Source: Shewanella atlantica
Lineage (GTDB): Bacteria; Pseudomonadota; Gammaproteobacteria; Enterobacterales; Shewanellaceae
Assembly (NCBI RefSeq): GCF_003966265.1
Contig: NZ_RXNV01000016.1
Span: 27,679 to 91,678 of the forward strand
DNA length: 64,000 bases
Direction: 5' to 3'
Shown here piece after piece: positions 9,096 to 16,875 of this stretch. The notes under the pieces are model-generated. The model was not told the DNA's origin, did no database searches, and saw only the letters and a list, made by a program, of their open reading frames with translations. Both the position numbers and the translations under genes were made by a program. Positions within the stretch are counted from its first letter, which is position 1. The number at the start of each line of letters is the position of its first letter.

Positions 9096-11726
9096 ATGAC
9101 ATTAGCTACCGATTCATTACCAGCTGGCTCTTTACCCATAGATAGTCTCTACGATGATTTCAAGTCGGCGATTAAAGATAACCATCTGGTGGTCGAGTCA
9201 GATACCGGATCGGGTAAGTCTACCCGTTTACCGCTTTGGTGTGCAGAGAAGGAGCCCGATAACGGGAGAGCTAAGCGGGTATTGGTGGTGGAACCACGCA
9301 GAGTCGCTTGTTTGGCGCTCTCTTCATTTGTAGGTTCTCTGTTTAAAGACGCTGAGGGCTCTAACCATTCGAAAGTAGGCCATGCCATACGTTTCGATTC
9401 TACTGTGACGGCAGAGACTCAAATAGCTTTCGTTACACCAGGTATTGCACTGCGTTGGTTGCAAGAAGATGGCTTAGCCAGTTTCGATACTGTGATTATC
9501 GATGAGTTCCACGAACGCCGCTGGGATACCGATCTCTTGTTGGCTATGCTGAAACAAAAGGCTTTGAGTTCATCCGGTTTAAGGTTGGTACTGACCTCCG
9601 CCACCATAGATGGGGAGCGACTAACTTCGTACCTTTCTACAAACACCGCTCAAGGCTGTACTACAAATACCGCTGAGGGCTCCTCTACAAATACCGCTCA
9701 GGGCTGTTTTCAAAACACCGCTCAAGGCTGTGAAAGCGACTTAAGCGCTAAACGTTTATATGCACAAGGGCGAAGGTTCCACGTGGAACTTAGATATCAG
9801 GCTAAAGAGAGTCATCATCTGCCGGATATTCGTGGAGTCGAGCAGGCTGTCAAAACCGCGGTGAGTCAGTTATTAACAGAAACAGGCGGCGATATTCTGG
9901 TGTTTCTGCCGGGTAAACGTGAGATACAAGCATGCTTACAGGCTTGCCAACCGCTTCAACGCGATGACAAGTGTAATGGGAGTGAGTTGGAGCTTTTAGC
10001 TTTGCATGGGGGAATATCCCCTATGGAGCAGAAGAAGGTATTGATTGAGTCATCCCGCCAGCGAGTTATCTTTGCCACCAATGTTGCCGAAACATCTCTG
10101 ACTATTCCCGGGGTCACCGCCGTGGTCGATTCAGGACTCGAGCGACGTACCCACCAGCGTAACGGACGTACCGTGTTGTCCTTGGTTCGAATTTCGAAAG
10201 CCAGCAGCGAGCAGAGAAAAGGCCGTGCGGGTCGAACTCAGGATGGGATCTGTATCCGTTTGTGGGGCAAGGGTGCCCCTCTGGAGGCTATAACGCCGCC
10301 GGAACTGCAACGTGAAGAGTTGGTGGAGCCTATGCTTGCGGCCGCCGGCTGTGGTTATCGCTTATCTGAGCTTAAGTTTGTCGATACCATCCCGGATAAG
10401 GCGTTAGCCATTGCCGAACAAAAACTATTGTCTATGGGCGCCATAGATGAGCAGGGGTTGATCACTAAGCATGGAAATAAGCTATCGCCGCTACCTATCG
10501 ATACTCAATTTGCACATTTAATCAGTGCCATGCCCGATGATGAATGCCGTGGCTTAATGGTGGATCTGGCGGCGGCATTGAGCGTGCCCCATCGGCTATT
10601 TAAATTGCCTGCATCGGAGCAGGATTTAAAAGACCTTAGTGAGTGGGAGCCTCTGGGTTGTGATGCTTTTACTTTGATCAAGTTAGTTCGTGAACCTCTG
10701 CCCGGGTTCATGAGTGAAAATGCGCTTGTTGATCTCAATGCACGTAAGGAAGCGCGCTTCCTGTCGAATCAAATTCGCTCTGCTCTGCAATTAGCTGGGC
10801 TCAATCATGCAGAACCTGTTGGGATTAAGCAGTCTGAGCTTCGTCAGCGCTGGTTGTTGTCAGTGATCAAGGCATTACCCGAGTTGGCATTTGTACGCCG
10901 TGAGAAACGAATTACGGCCTTAGGCAATGGTTACAGTGAAGTTCAAATTGGCCGCGATAGCCGTTTCTGTACTGAACTTAAAGATTTCAACGGCAAAGAG
11001 AGTGCGCTGGCTGCAGTGGTATTTGATCAACATTCGATTGCGGGTAAAGGAAGTAAACAGACACTAAACCTGGCTAGTTGCATGGCACCGGTTTCGCTGA
11101 AGGAGTTACTGAATACCGACTTAGGTGAGGAGCGTTTGGCCGAAAACAGAGAGAAGGGAGCATCTCATAAGGTTGTGGTCGAAACGGTTTATGCCGGTCG
11201 GGTGATAGGTTCTCGTTTAAAGACTGTCGAAGGCGAACAGGCTCTGGAGGCGATAGTGCGTAGTATCGGTCTAGGTCGTCAGTTTAAAGGGGTTGCGGCC
11301 AGATTGAATAACGATATAGCAGCATGGAATATCTGGTTAGCCTTAGGTAAAAACAAAGAGCAAGCGCCCACACCGGAGTTGAAGGCATTAGGTACAGAGC
11401 CTTTGGTATTCGAAAGCTATCTTTCGAATAAGTTATCCGAGCTTGGAGTCGAAAGCTTTGACGATCTTGAGCTTATTGAGGCCGAAGATCTTCTCTTTGA
11501 GGGGATCCCCGAGTGGGAGCGTGACGCATTTGATGCTATGTATCCTAGCCAGCTCTATTTGGCGGAATTGAAAGTTTCGGTGGAGTATCTACCTAAGCGA
11601 AAGTTGGTCACTTTGGTATATGCCAGTGGTTTGAGGAAGACGGGGCCCAAGCGGTGGGAGTTACCACGTTGGGTAGGTTGGAAGATCCAGTACCGTAAGG
11701 CCAGCCGTGTAGTGGACGTGAAATAA
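9096..11726 (+). CDS. DEAH-box ATP-dependent helicase, HrpA/HrpB-like
   Basis: An 876-residue RNA/DNA helicase of the DEAH superfamily 2 group. Motif I is DTGSGKST (about residues 37-44), motif II DEFHER (about 138-143), motif III SAT (about 168-170) and motif VI QRKGRAGRT (about 371-379). These are the HrpA/HrpB forms. A helicase-associated domain follows. The C-terminal 130 residues do not look like the standard HrpB tail, so I give no symbol. Residues 183-214 are a four-unit octapeptide repeat inserted between motif III and the second RecA domain; no family member needs this. A perfect parS-like palindrome at 9776-9789 lies within the coding sequence (reads FHVE). The start follows the previous stop by 3 bases and has only a weak ribosome site, indicating translational coupling. 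Confidence 0.85.
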   Translation: MTLATDSLPAGSLPIDSLYDDFKSAIKDNHLVVESDTGSGKSTRLPLWCAEKEPDNGRAKRVLVVEPRRVACLALSSFVGSLFKDAEGSNHSKVGHAIRFDSTVTAETQIAFVTPGIALRWLQEDGLASFDTVIIDEFHERRWDTDLLLAMLKQKALSSSGLRLVLTSATIDGERLTSYLSTNTAQGCTTNTAEGSSTNTAQGCFQNTAQGCESDLSAKRLYAQGRRFHVELRYQAKESHHLPDIRGVEQAVKTAVSQLLTETGGDILVFLPGKREIQACLQACQPLQRDDKCNGSELELLALHGGISPMEQKKVLIESSRQRVIFATNVAETSLTIPGVTAVVDSGLERRTHQRNGRTVLSLVRISKASSEQRKGRAGRTQDGICIRLWGKGAPLEAITPPELQREELVEPMLAAAGCGYRLSELKFVDTIPDKALAIAEQKLLSMGAIDEQGLITKHGNKLSPLPIDTQFAHLISAMPDDECRGLMVDLAAALSVPHRLFKLPASEQDLKDLSEWEPLGCDAFTLIKLVREPLPGFMSENALVDLNARKEARFLSNQIRSALQLAGLNHAEPVGIKQSELRQRWLLSVIKALPELAFVRREKRITALGNGYSEVQIGRDSRFCTELKDFNGKESALAAVVFDQHSIAGKGSKQTLNLASCMAPVSLKELLNTDLGEERLAENREKGASHKVVVETVYAGRVIGSRLKTVEGEQALEAIVRSIGLGRQFKGVAARLNNDIAAWNIWLALGKNKEQAPTPELKALGTEPLVFESYLSNKLSELGVESFDDLELIEAEDLLFEGIPEWERDAFDAMYPSQLYLAELKVSVEYLPKRKLVTLVYASGLRKTGPKRWELPRWVGWKIQYRKASRVVDVK
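9642..9737 (+). repeat. Four 24-base in-frame repeats (NTAQGC/NTAEGS)
   Basis: Units start at 9642, 9666, 9690 and 9714. Each codes for NTA-(Q/E)-G-(C/S) plus two variable residues. The unit is a multiple of three, so copy-number change keeps the helicase frame. Confidence 0.9.
9776..9789. promoter_or_regulatory. parS: parS-like site, GTTCCACGTGGAAC
   Basis: A perfect 14-bp palindrome matching the ParB-binding consensus, inside the DEAH helicase gene. The same 14-mer occurs at 32955, 34336 and 37433. Confidence 0.8.
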
Positions 11727-12328
11727 ATGGTTAGGGGTTACCGCACCGGCTAGGCTGGATGGTTTTTGTACTGTTACAGCTGACTAATTCAGTATAAAAA
11801 ACGGTGCCATTGAGAGTGCTGCGATCTTTTACAGTACGAATAACTATTTTTATCAATTTTTTTGCGTATAACTTTTCTGCAGGCTGAAATTATATTTATT
11901 ATTGGCATTGTTTTTTCAAATGCATTACCCACAATAAATACTTTTAAAACAAACTATTACAAAAAGATCTAAACAGTGAGCCAGATCTTTATCTGGCTAT
12001 CATTTGCTTGTTGATATACCTGTTGATTATTTTGATCCGGATCATTGTATTTTGTGCGTTAGCGGTGCCACAGGGATCTTTTTATGATCTTAAAAATTTG
12101 ATCTGCCTTTACCGCCTAAAAGACTCATCTCAAGCCCTATCTCAAAAGCTATCTCAAGAGCTATGTTTCATTAATACTTGCCAGCGTAAAAATATGATCG
12201 TTCAGAGAGAATCGTTACGCTTTCGTCATCCTGAATATATTTCAGGATCCAGCTTTAGCTAAGTGGACAGATTCAGCACTGTAAAAGCGGGATCTCGAAC
12301 ATTACAGTGCTGGAACGACTGGAGGAGG

Positions 12329-12357
12329 TTAAAGATCCTAAAAGCCAGGATCTTTAA
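12329..12357. repeat. Perfect 11-bp hairpin containing GATC in each arm
   Basis: TTAAAGATCCT and AGGATCTTTAA flank a 7-base loop. It has no trailing T run on the + strand, so it is not a typical intrinsic terminator. Confidence 0.7.
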
Positions 12358-12452
12358 TAGCGCAGCGTCGTCTCAGTTTGAACAGGGCGAAGCCCGTCGA
12401 ATAGCGAAGCGTCGCCTTTGCCCTCGCTTCTAGAACCTAGAATCTTCTAAAG

Positions 12453-12525
12453 ACTATTTCCCAATACAGAAACTACTGAAGATCTTTCCAAGAAGATCAT
12501 CTGAGGTGAACTTTCCGGTTATTTC
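12453..12525 (-). repeat. Perfect 73-bp duplicate of the mnmE 3' end
   Basis: Identical to 12571-12643 with an offset of 118 bases, and therefore a copy of the last 24 codons and stop of mnmE in the same orientation. Identity stops sharply on the far side. The copy includes the last 18 bases of mnmE, which correspond to the SGI1-type integration site known in other gammaproteobacteria. Confidence 0.9.
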
Positions 12526-12538
12526 CGGGGGCATTGCA

Positions 12539-12567
12539 TGAGGGCATCTGAAAAGCAGATGGCCTCA
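12539..12567 (-). terminator. Hairpin just downstream of mnmE
   Basis: Arms TGAGGGCATCTG and CAGATGGCCTCA with one G-G mismatch and an AAAAG loop. It lies 5 bases past the mnmE stop. No clear T run follows, so termination is likely but not certain. Confidence 0.5.
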
Positions 12568-12571
12568 TTAA

Positions 12572-13933
12572 CTATTTCCCAATACAGAAACTACTGAAGA
12601 TCTTTCCAAGAAGATCATCTGAGGTGAACTTTCCGGTTATTTCGGAGAGCGCCATCTGCGTCATACGCAGCTCTTCGGCCAGCAGTTCACCGGCTTGATA
12701 CACTTCCAACTGTTCTTTACCTATCATCAGGTGGCTGGTGGCTAACTCTAAGGCCTCTAAATGGCGACGTCGTGCGATAAAGCCACCTTCAAGGTTACTC
12801 TGGTAGCCCATCAGGGATTTCAGGTGCTGCTGTAACTCCTCGACGCCTAAACCTGTTTTGGCCGATATTCTAAATACATTGTGGCCATGGTCTTGGGTGA
12901 CAGTGAGTGCTTCACCCGTGATATCGGCCTTGTTACGAACAACGGTGACGCCTAATTTCTTAGGTAGACGGTCGATAAAGTCGGGCCAGATTTCATGGGG
13001 GTCGACTGCATCTGTGGTGGTGCCATCGACCATAAATAAAACCTGATCGGCGGTTTCTATTTCGGCCCATGCGCGCTCAATGCCTATCTGTTCGACTGTG
13101 TCTGCCGTGTCTCTGAGTCCCGCGGTATCGATAATGTGCAATGGCATACCATCGAGATGGATATGTTCACGTAGTACGTCTCGGGTGGTGCCTGCTATCT
13201 CGGTGACAATCGCCGACTCTTTACCTGCCAGTGCGTTCAACAGGCTGGATTTACCGGCGTTAGGGCGCCCGGCAATCACCACTTTCATCCCTTCACGGAT
13301 AATGGCACCTTGCTTAGCACTGGCCTGAACTGAGTCCAGCTTAGTGATGATGCGATAAAGTGAGCCTGCAATTTTTCCATCGGAGAGGAAGTCCACCTCT
13401 TCGTCGGGGAAATCGATAGCCGCCTCGACGTATAGACGCAAGTTAGTGACCTGATCGACAAGTTCATGTACCTGAGTCGAGAATTCACCTTGCAGCGAGT
13501 TCAGGGCGCTTTTAGCGGCTTGTTCGCTGGTGGCATCGATCAGATCGGCAATGGCTTCGGCCTGAGTCAGGTCAAGCTTGTCGTTCATGAAAGCCTGTTC
13601 ACTGAATTCACCGGGTTTGGCGATACGTATCCCTTCAACTTCCATCACGCGTTTTATCAACATATCGAGGACTATCTGGCCACCATGACCCTGAAGCTCG
13701 AGTACGTCTTCTCCGGTAAAGGAGTTGGGTCCCTGGAAGTAGAGGGCAATTCCCTGATCGATGACTTCGCCTTCACCATCTTTAAAGTCACAGTAATCGG
13801 CATAACGGGTCTTTGGAATGTGTCCAAGGACGGCCATCGCTACTTCGCTGGCCTGTTCGCCTGAGATACGAATGATACCTACACCACCACGCCCTGGAGC
13901 GGTTGCTTGTGCCACGATAGTATCTGTTGTCAT
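12572..13933 (-). CDS. mnmE: tRNA uridine-5-carboxymethylaminomethyl modification GTPase
   Basis: A 453-residue GTPase that, with MnmG, adds the carboxymethylaminomethyl group to U34 of tRNAs reading split boxes. The N-terminal folate-binding dimerisation domain (about 1-120) contains GRGGVGIIRISG. The inserted G domain has GRPNAGKSS (G1), DTAGLRDT (G3) and NKAD (G4). The C-terminal helix ends in the essential CIGK (450-453). The length is standard. The gene is transcribed away from yidC with a 127-base gap containing the yidC terminator. The last 73 bases are repeated at 12453-12525. The final codons TTC TGT ATT GGG AAA TAG correspond to the known island attachment site. Confidence 0.98.
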   Translation of the reverse strand: MTTDTIVAQATAPGRGGVGIIRISGEQASEVAMAVLGHIPKTRYADYCDFKDGEGEVIDQGIALYFQGPNSFTGEDVLELQGHGGQIVLDMLIKRVMEVEGIRIAKPGEFSEQAFMNDKLDLTQAEAIADLIDATSEQAAKSALNSLQGEFSTQVHELVDQVTNLRLYVEAAIDFPDEEVDFLSDGKIAGSLYRIITKLDSVQASAKQGAIIREGMKVVIAGRPNAGKSSLLNALAGKESAIVTEIAGTTRDVLREHIHLDGMPLHIIDTAGLRDTADTVEQIGIERAWAEIETADQVLFMVDGTTTDAVDPHEIWPDFIDRLPKKLGVTVVRNKADITGEALTVTQDHGHNVFRISAKTGLGVEELQQHLKSLMGYQSNLEGGFIARRRHLEALELATSHLMIGKEQLEVYQAGELLAEELRMTQMALSEITGKFTSDDLLGKIFSSFCIGK

Positions 13934-14009
13934 TACTGTGTTTCCTAGTTTGATATGGAAATTAAAAATGGAGAGTTAAATTATAAAATCGGTCTCTCAT
14001 ATAAAGCAA

Positions 14010-14040
14010 AAAGCGGTTAATACTGAGTATCAACCGCTTT
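14010..14040 (-). terminator. Terminator of the rpmH-yidC operon
   Basis: AAAGCGGTT and AACCGCTTT form a 9-bp stem. Read on the reverse strand it is followed by TTTTTG. It sits 20 bases beyond the yidC stop. Confidence 0.8.
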
Positions 14041-14060
14041 CTTTTATTGGATACTAAGGA

Positions 14061-15695
14061 TTATTTTAACCCTTTTTTCTCCAGACCGGCATAGATGATC
14101 TTCTGCTGCGTGATAGCAACTAAGTTACCGACTAACCAGTAAAGTACCAGACCTGCAGGGAACCATAGGAAGAACACGGTAAATACTACCGGCATCCACT
14201 GCATCATCTTCTGTTGCATTGGATCCATCGTCGGTGCCATTGGCTGCATCTTCTGCATAACGAACATCGAGATACCCATCAGGATTGGCATTACATAGTA
14301 AGGATCTTGTACCGAAAGGTCGGTGATCCAAAGCATGAATGGTGCATGACGTAGCTCAACACTCTCCAGCAGTACCCAGTATAGGGCGATGAAGATAGGC
14401 ATCTGTAGCAAGATAGGAAGACAACCACCCATTGGGTTTACCTTCTCTTTCTTGTACAGCTCCATCATAGCCTGACCCATCTTCTGACGGTCATCACCGA
14501 AGCGCTCTTTCATCTCAGCAAGCTTAGGTTGCAGATTACGCATCTTAGCCATTGAGGTGTACTGAGCTTTCGTTAGCGGGTACAACATACCACGCACGGT
14601 TAGCGTGATAAGAATAATTGCGATACCCCAGTTAGTTACTAATGATTGGAAGAACATAAGTAACTTGTAGATAGGTACGGCTAACCACCAAAGGAAACCA
14701 TAATCGACAACCAGGTTAAGTGATTCAGAGATGGCCGACAGGGCTTCTTGATTCTTAGGACCAACATAAAACTCAGAGTTGATCGTTTGAGTTGCACCCG
14801 GCGCGACATCATAGATTGCACCACGGAAACCGATATTGGCTTGTCCACCTGCACTTATGCTGGAGAAGATGATGTTTTGATCGTTGGCTGGTGGCACCCA
14901 GGCAGAAACAAAGTAGTGTTGAAGCATTGCAGCCCAACCACCTAATGTTTTCTCATCCAGATTCTTATCAGCCATATCATCGAAGCTGTACTTCTCGTAG
15001 CGGGTATTGGCAGTAGAGAAAGCGGCACCACGGTAAGTTGGCATCATCATGCTGCTTTCGCTCTGCTTGATGCTGTGCTTAATCTGACCGTACATCTGCA
15101 CTTGCAGCTGTTGGTCAGTCGTGTTGTCGATGACATAGTCGACATCCACTTTAAATTGACCACGATGGAAGACAAACATCTTAGTGTAAGCCACACCATT
15201 ATCGGCAACGAAAGTAAGCGGAACTTCTAAGGTATCCTGGCCAGAGGCTAAGGTGTATTGACGTGAAGCACTGTCGAAGTGTGCACGGCCCTTAGAGCTG
15301 CTGTCGATACCGTTACGACCGATAAGACCACTTTGAGCAATGTAGTTTATATCTTTCGTTTGCTCTAAAAGAACAAAAGGCTCGTCTTTATCCAGCTCAA
15401 GTTTGTGTTCAACGAGTGCAGAATAAACGATATCACCACCGATAGGGTTAATCTTAATGATTAACTGATCGGTGTTCACTGTGATGAGTTCTTTAGAAGC
15501 AACAACTGCAGCAGGAAGTGCTGAGTCGGCATCCGGAACGTCAGAGCTGTGAGAATCTGCAGTAGACGAAGACGGAATAACTGATGAAGATTCAGTCACT
15601 ACCGGTTGTGGGGCTTGATCAACCTGCCACTGTTGCCATAGCAAAAAGCTGACAAAAAGCAGACCGATAAGCAGTATATTACGTTGAGATTCCAT
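14061..15695 (-). CDS. yidC: Membrane protein insertase YidC
   Basis: A 544-residue inner-membrane insertase that works alone or with SecYEG to place membrane proteins. The N-terminal helix (NILLIGLLFVSFLLWQQW) is followed by a Ser/Pro-rich linker and the large periplasmic beta-sandwich domain (about 60-330). The conserved five-helix core follows, with LVTNWGIAIILITLTVRGMLYP at about 355-376, cut here by the cytoplasmic hairpin (KMRNLQPKLAEMKERFGDDR). The length matches gammaproteobacterial YidC. The gene starts 3 bases after the yidD stop, in the order rpmH-rnpA-yidD-yidC. Confidence 0.98.
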   Translation of the reverse strand: MESQRNILLIGLLFVSFLLWQQWQVDQAPQPVVTESSSVIPSSSTADSHSSDVPDADSALPAAVVASKELITVNTDQLIIKINPIGGDIVYSALVEHKLELDKDEPFVLLEQTKDINYIAQSGLIGRNGIDSSSKGRAHFDSASRQYTLASGQDTLEVPLTFVADNGVAYTKMFVFHRGQFKVDVDYVIDNTTDQQLQVQMYGQIKHSIKQSESSMMMPTYRGAAFSTANTRYEKYSFDDMADKNLDEKTLGGWAAMLQHYFVSAWVPPANDQNIIFSSISAGGQANIGFRGAIYDVAPGATQTINSEFYVGPKNQEALSAISESLNLVVDYGFLWWLAVPIYKLLMFFQSLVTNWGIAIILITLTVRGMLYPLTKAQYTSMAKMRNLQPKLAEMKERFGDDRQKMGQAMMELYKKEKVNPMGGCLPILLQMPIFIALYWVLLESVELRHAPFMLWITDLSVQDPYYVMPILMGISMFVMQKMQPMAPTMDPMQQKMMQWMPVVFTVFFLWFPAGLVLYWLVGNLVAITQQKIIYAGLEKKGLK

Positions 15696-15698
15696 AGC

Positions 15699-15956
15699 CT
15701 ATTTATTACACCTGTGTTTTTTTTGGGGGACGGGGTCGATTCCGCCCGGATGTAAAGGGTGACATTTTAATATGCGTCTTGCTGCAAGCCAACTGCCTTT
15801 TGCAAATCCGTGCAAACGAATTGCTTCAATTGCGTATGTGGAACAAGTTGGATGAAAGCGGCACTTATTAGCCCCTAAAAAGGGGCTGATGAAGACTTGG
15901 TAGCCACGAATTAACGTGGTCGCTAGCCATTGTAACGGCGATTGAGTTTTCGCCAT
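15699..15956 (-). CDS. yidD: Membrane protein insertion efficiency factor YidD
   Basis: An 85-residue protein of the YidD (haemolysin-like) family, which is membrane-associated through an amphipathic helix and helps YidC-dependent insertion. The family signature is clear: IRGYQVFISPFLG then CRFHPTCSTYAIEAI and a C-terminal KCHPLHPGGIDPVP. Three Cys residues are in their usual places. The start codon overlaps the end of rnpA by 34 bases, and the next gene, yidC, starts 3 bases downstream, so the two are translated as a unit. Confidence 0.97.
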   Translation of the reverse strand: MAKTQSPLQWLATTLIRGYQVFISPFLGANKCRFHPTCSTYAIEAIRLHGFAKGSWLAARRILKCHPLHPGGIDPVPQKKHRCNK

Positions 15957-16285
15957 AGCTTTTCTACCAATTTATGGAGATCTGTATTTTCCATCTCTAC
16001 CACGCCATTTCTGACGAGTACGACTATATCGATAGGAGGCAGTTCGTGCTGATGCAAACGAAAGTTATCTCTGATGATACGTTTAATTCTGTTTCGCTGA
16101 TGGGCTTTCTTTACAAAACGCTTAGCAACAGTCAATCCTAAACGAGGATGTTGTTCAGAGTTAGGAATAGCAAGTAAGGTTATTTCAGCCGAAGAAGCTT
16201 TGATGGGTTTTGTGAATACAGATTTGAATTGCGCGGGAGTTAACAAACGTAACTCCCGCGTAAAGGTGTAGCTAGTCACTTGCAT
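15923..16285 (-). CDS. rnpA: Ribonuclease P protein component
   Basis: A 120-residue basic protein that partners the M1 RNA in 5' maturation of tRNAs. It contains the RNA-binding signature KRFVKKAHQRNRIKRIIRDNF (given here as the stretch at about residues 55-75, with the RNR core). The N-terminal FTRELRLLTPAQFKSVF is the usual substrate-binding start. It lies 8 bases after rpmH, from which it is co-transcribed, and it overlaps yidD by 34 bases. Length and composition are normal. Confidence 0.97.
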   Translation of the reverse strand: MQVTSYTFTRELRLLTPAQFKSVFTKPIKASSAEITLLAIPNSEQHPRLGLTVAKRFVKKAHQRNRIKRIIRDNFRLHQHELPPIDIVVLVRNGVVEMENTDLHKLVEKLWRKLNRRYNG

Positions 16286-16293
16286 TTCTACGA

Positions 16294-16431
16294 TTAAGCA
16301 GAAAGACGAGCGCGACCCTTGGCACGACGACGAGCTAGGACCTTGCGGCCTCCAACTGTAGCCATACGAGCGCGGAATCCGTGAGAACGCTTACGCTTTA
16401 GGGTGCTTGGTTGAAAAGTACGTTTACTCAT
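16294..16431 (-). CDS. rpmH: 50S ribosomal protein L34
   Basis: A 45-residue, highly basic ribosomal protein of the large subunit, beginning MSKRTFQPSTLKRKRSHGF and ending RLSA. This is the standard bL34 sequence (RTFQPS, then RMATVGGRKVLARRRAKGR). It heads the operon with rnpA, yidD and yidC. A strong promoter is visible upstream at 16507-16535 on the same strand, and the leader is about 70 bases. Confidence 0.99.
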   Translation of the reverse strand: MSKRTFQPSTLKRKRSHGFRARMATVGGRKVLARRRAKGRARLSA

Positions 16432-16506
16432 TGTGGCAATCCGTCTTTGTGTTAGTTAACAAACCTTACCATCAGAAAATTGAGGCAAGGGCAAAAAAGA
16501 GGCCGA

Positions 16507-16535
16507 ATTGTAATCACTTTAGCTTTGCCCGTCAA
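16507..16535 (-). promoter_or_regulatory. rpmH operon promoter
   Basis: On the reverse strand TTGACG (16530-16535) and TACAAT (16507-16512) are separated by exactly 17 bases, a near-consensus sigma-70 promoter directed at rpmH. Confidence 0.8.
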
Positions 16536-16586
16536 CAAGCAAACGCACCAAGTGTTAAAATTCTGGCCAATTAATTCTATCTCAGG

Positions 16587-16871
16587 TTATCCAAAGGCAC
16601 CATAATATGTGGATAACTCTGTGTATGACCACTACATCTTGTGGATCCAGTGATCTTAAACCTGATCTGAACCGTTTAATTATAGATCGATCCGGATCGC
16701 TTAATAAAGCTGGATTTGCTGCTTTTTGAAAATAATCGGATCGCAGTCGATCCTTTTGGATCGATATAAGCTATGAAAGATGATCTATCTGGGGATAAAA
16801 CTATTATAAGGATAGCGATCATCGTGATCTCACTATAGAATAGCTCTCTTTGTGTGATCTTTTGGGGATAA
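16587..16871. promoter_or_regulatory. dnaA control region with DnaA-box-like 9-mers and 13 GATC sites (candidate oriC)
   Basis: DnaA-box-like 9-mers are: TTATCCAAA 16587-16595, TGTGGATAA 16608-16616 (perfect box), TGTGGATCC 16640-16648, and TGGGGATAA at 16790-16798 and 16863-16871. Thirteen GATC Dam sites lie between about 16640 and 16860, many times more than chance. The last 9-mer overlaps the dnaA ribosome-binding site. This fits DnaA autoregulation and SeqA control. It could also be the replication origin, which in Shewanella I cannot place from this sequence alone. Confidence 0.6.
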
Positions 16872-16875
16872 GTAC

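Larger units (their letters stand above)
11727..12571. other. AT- and GATC-rich non-coding region between helicase and mnmE
   Basis: An 845-base gap. The left part (about 11800-11960) is AT-rich. From 11966 to 12350 there are about 12 GATC sites, several in blocks such as GATCTTTTTATGATCTT. A perfect 11-bp stem lies at 12329-12357. The right end holds a 73-base copy of the mnmE 3' end (12453-12525) and a hairpin at 12539-12567. An 84-codon frame at 12008-12262 is not supported as a gene. Confidence 0.6.

Noticed and set aside
12008..12262. Open frame of 84 codons left of mnmE
   Set aside because: It lies in GATC-rich sequence with a low-complexity SQALSQKLSQ stretch, lacks a good ribosome site and matches no family I know.
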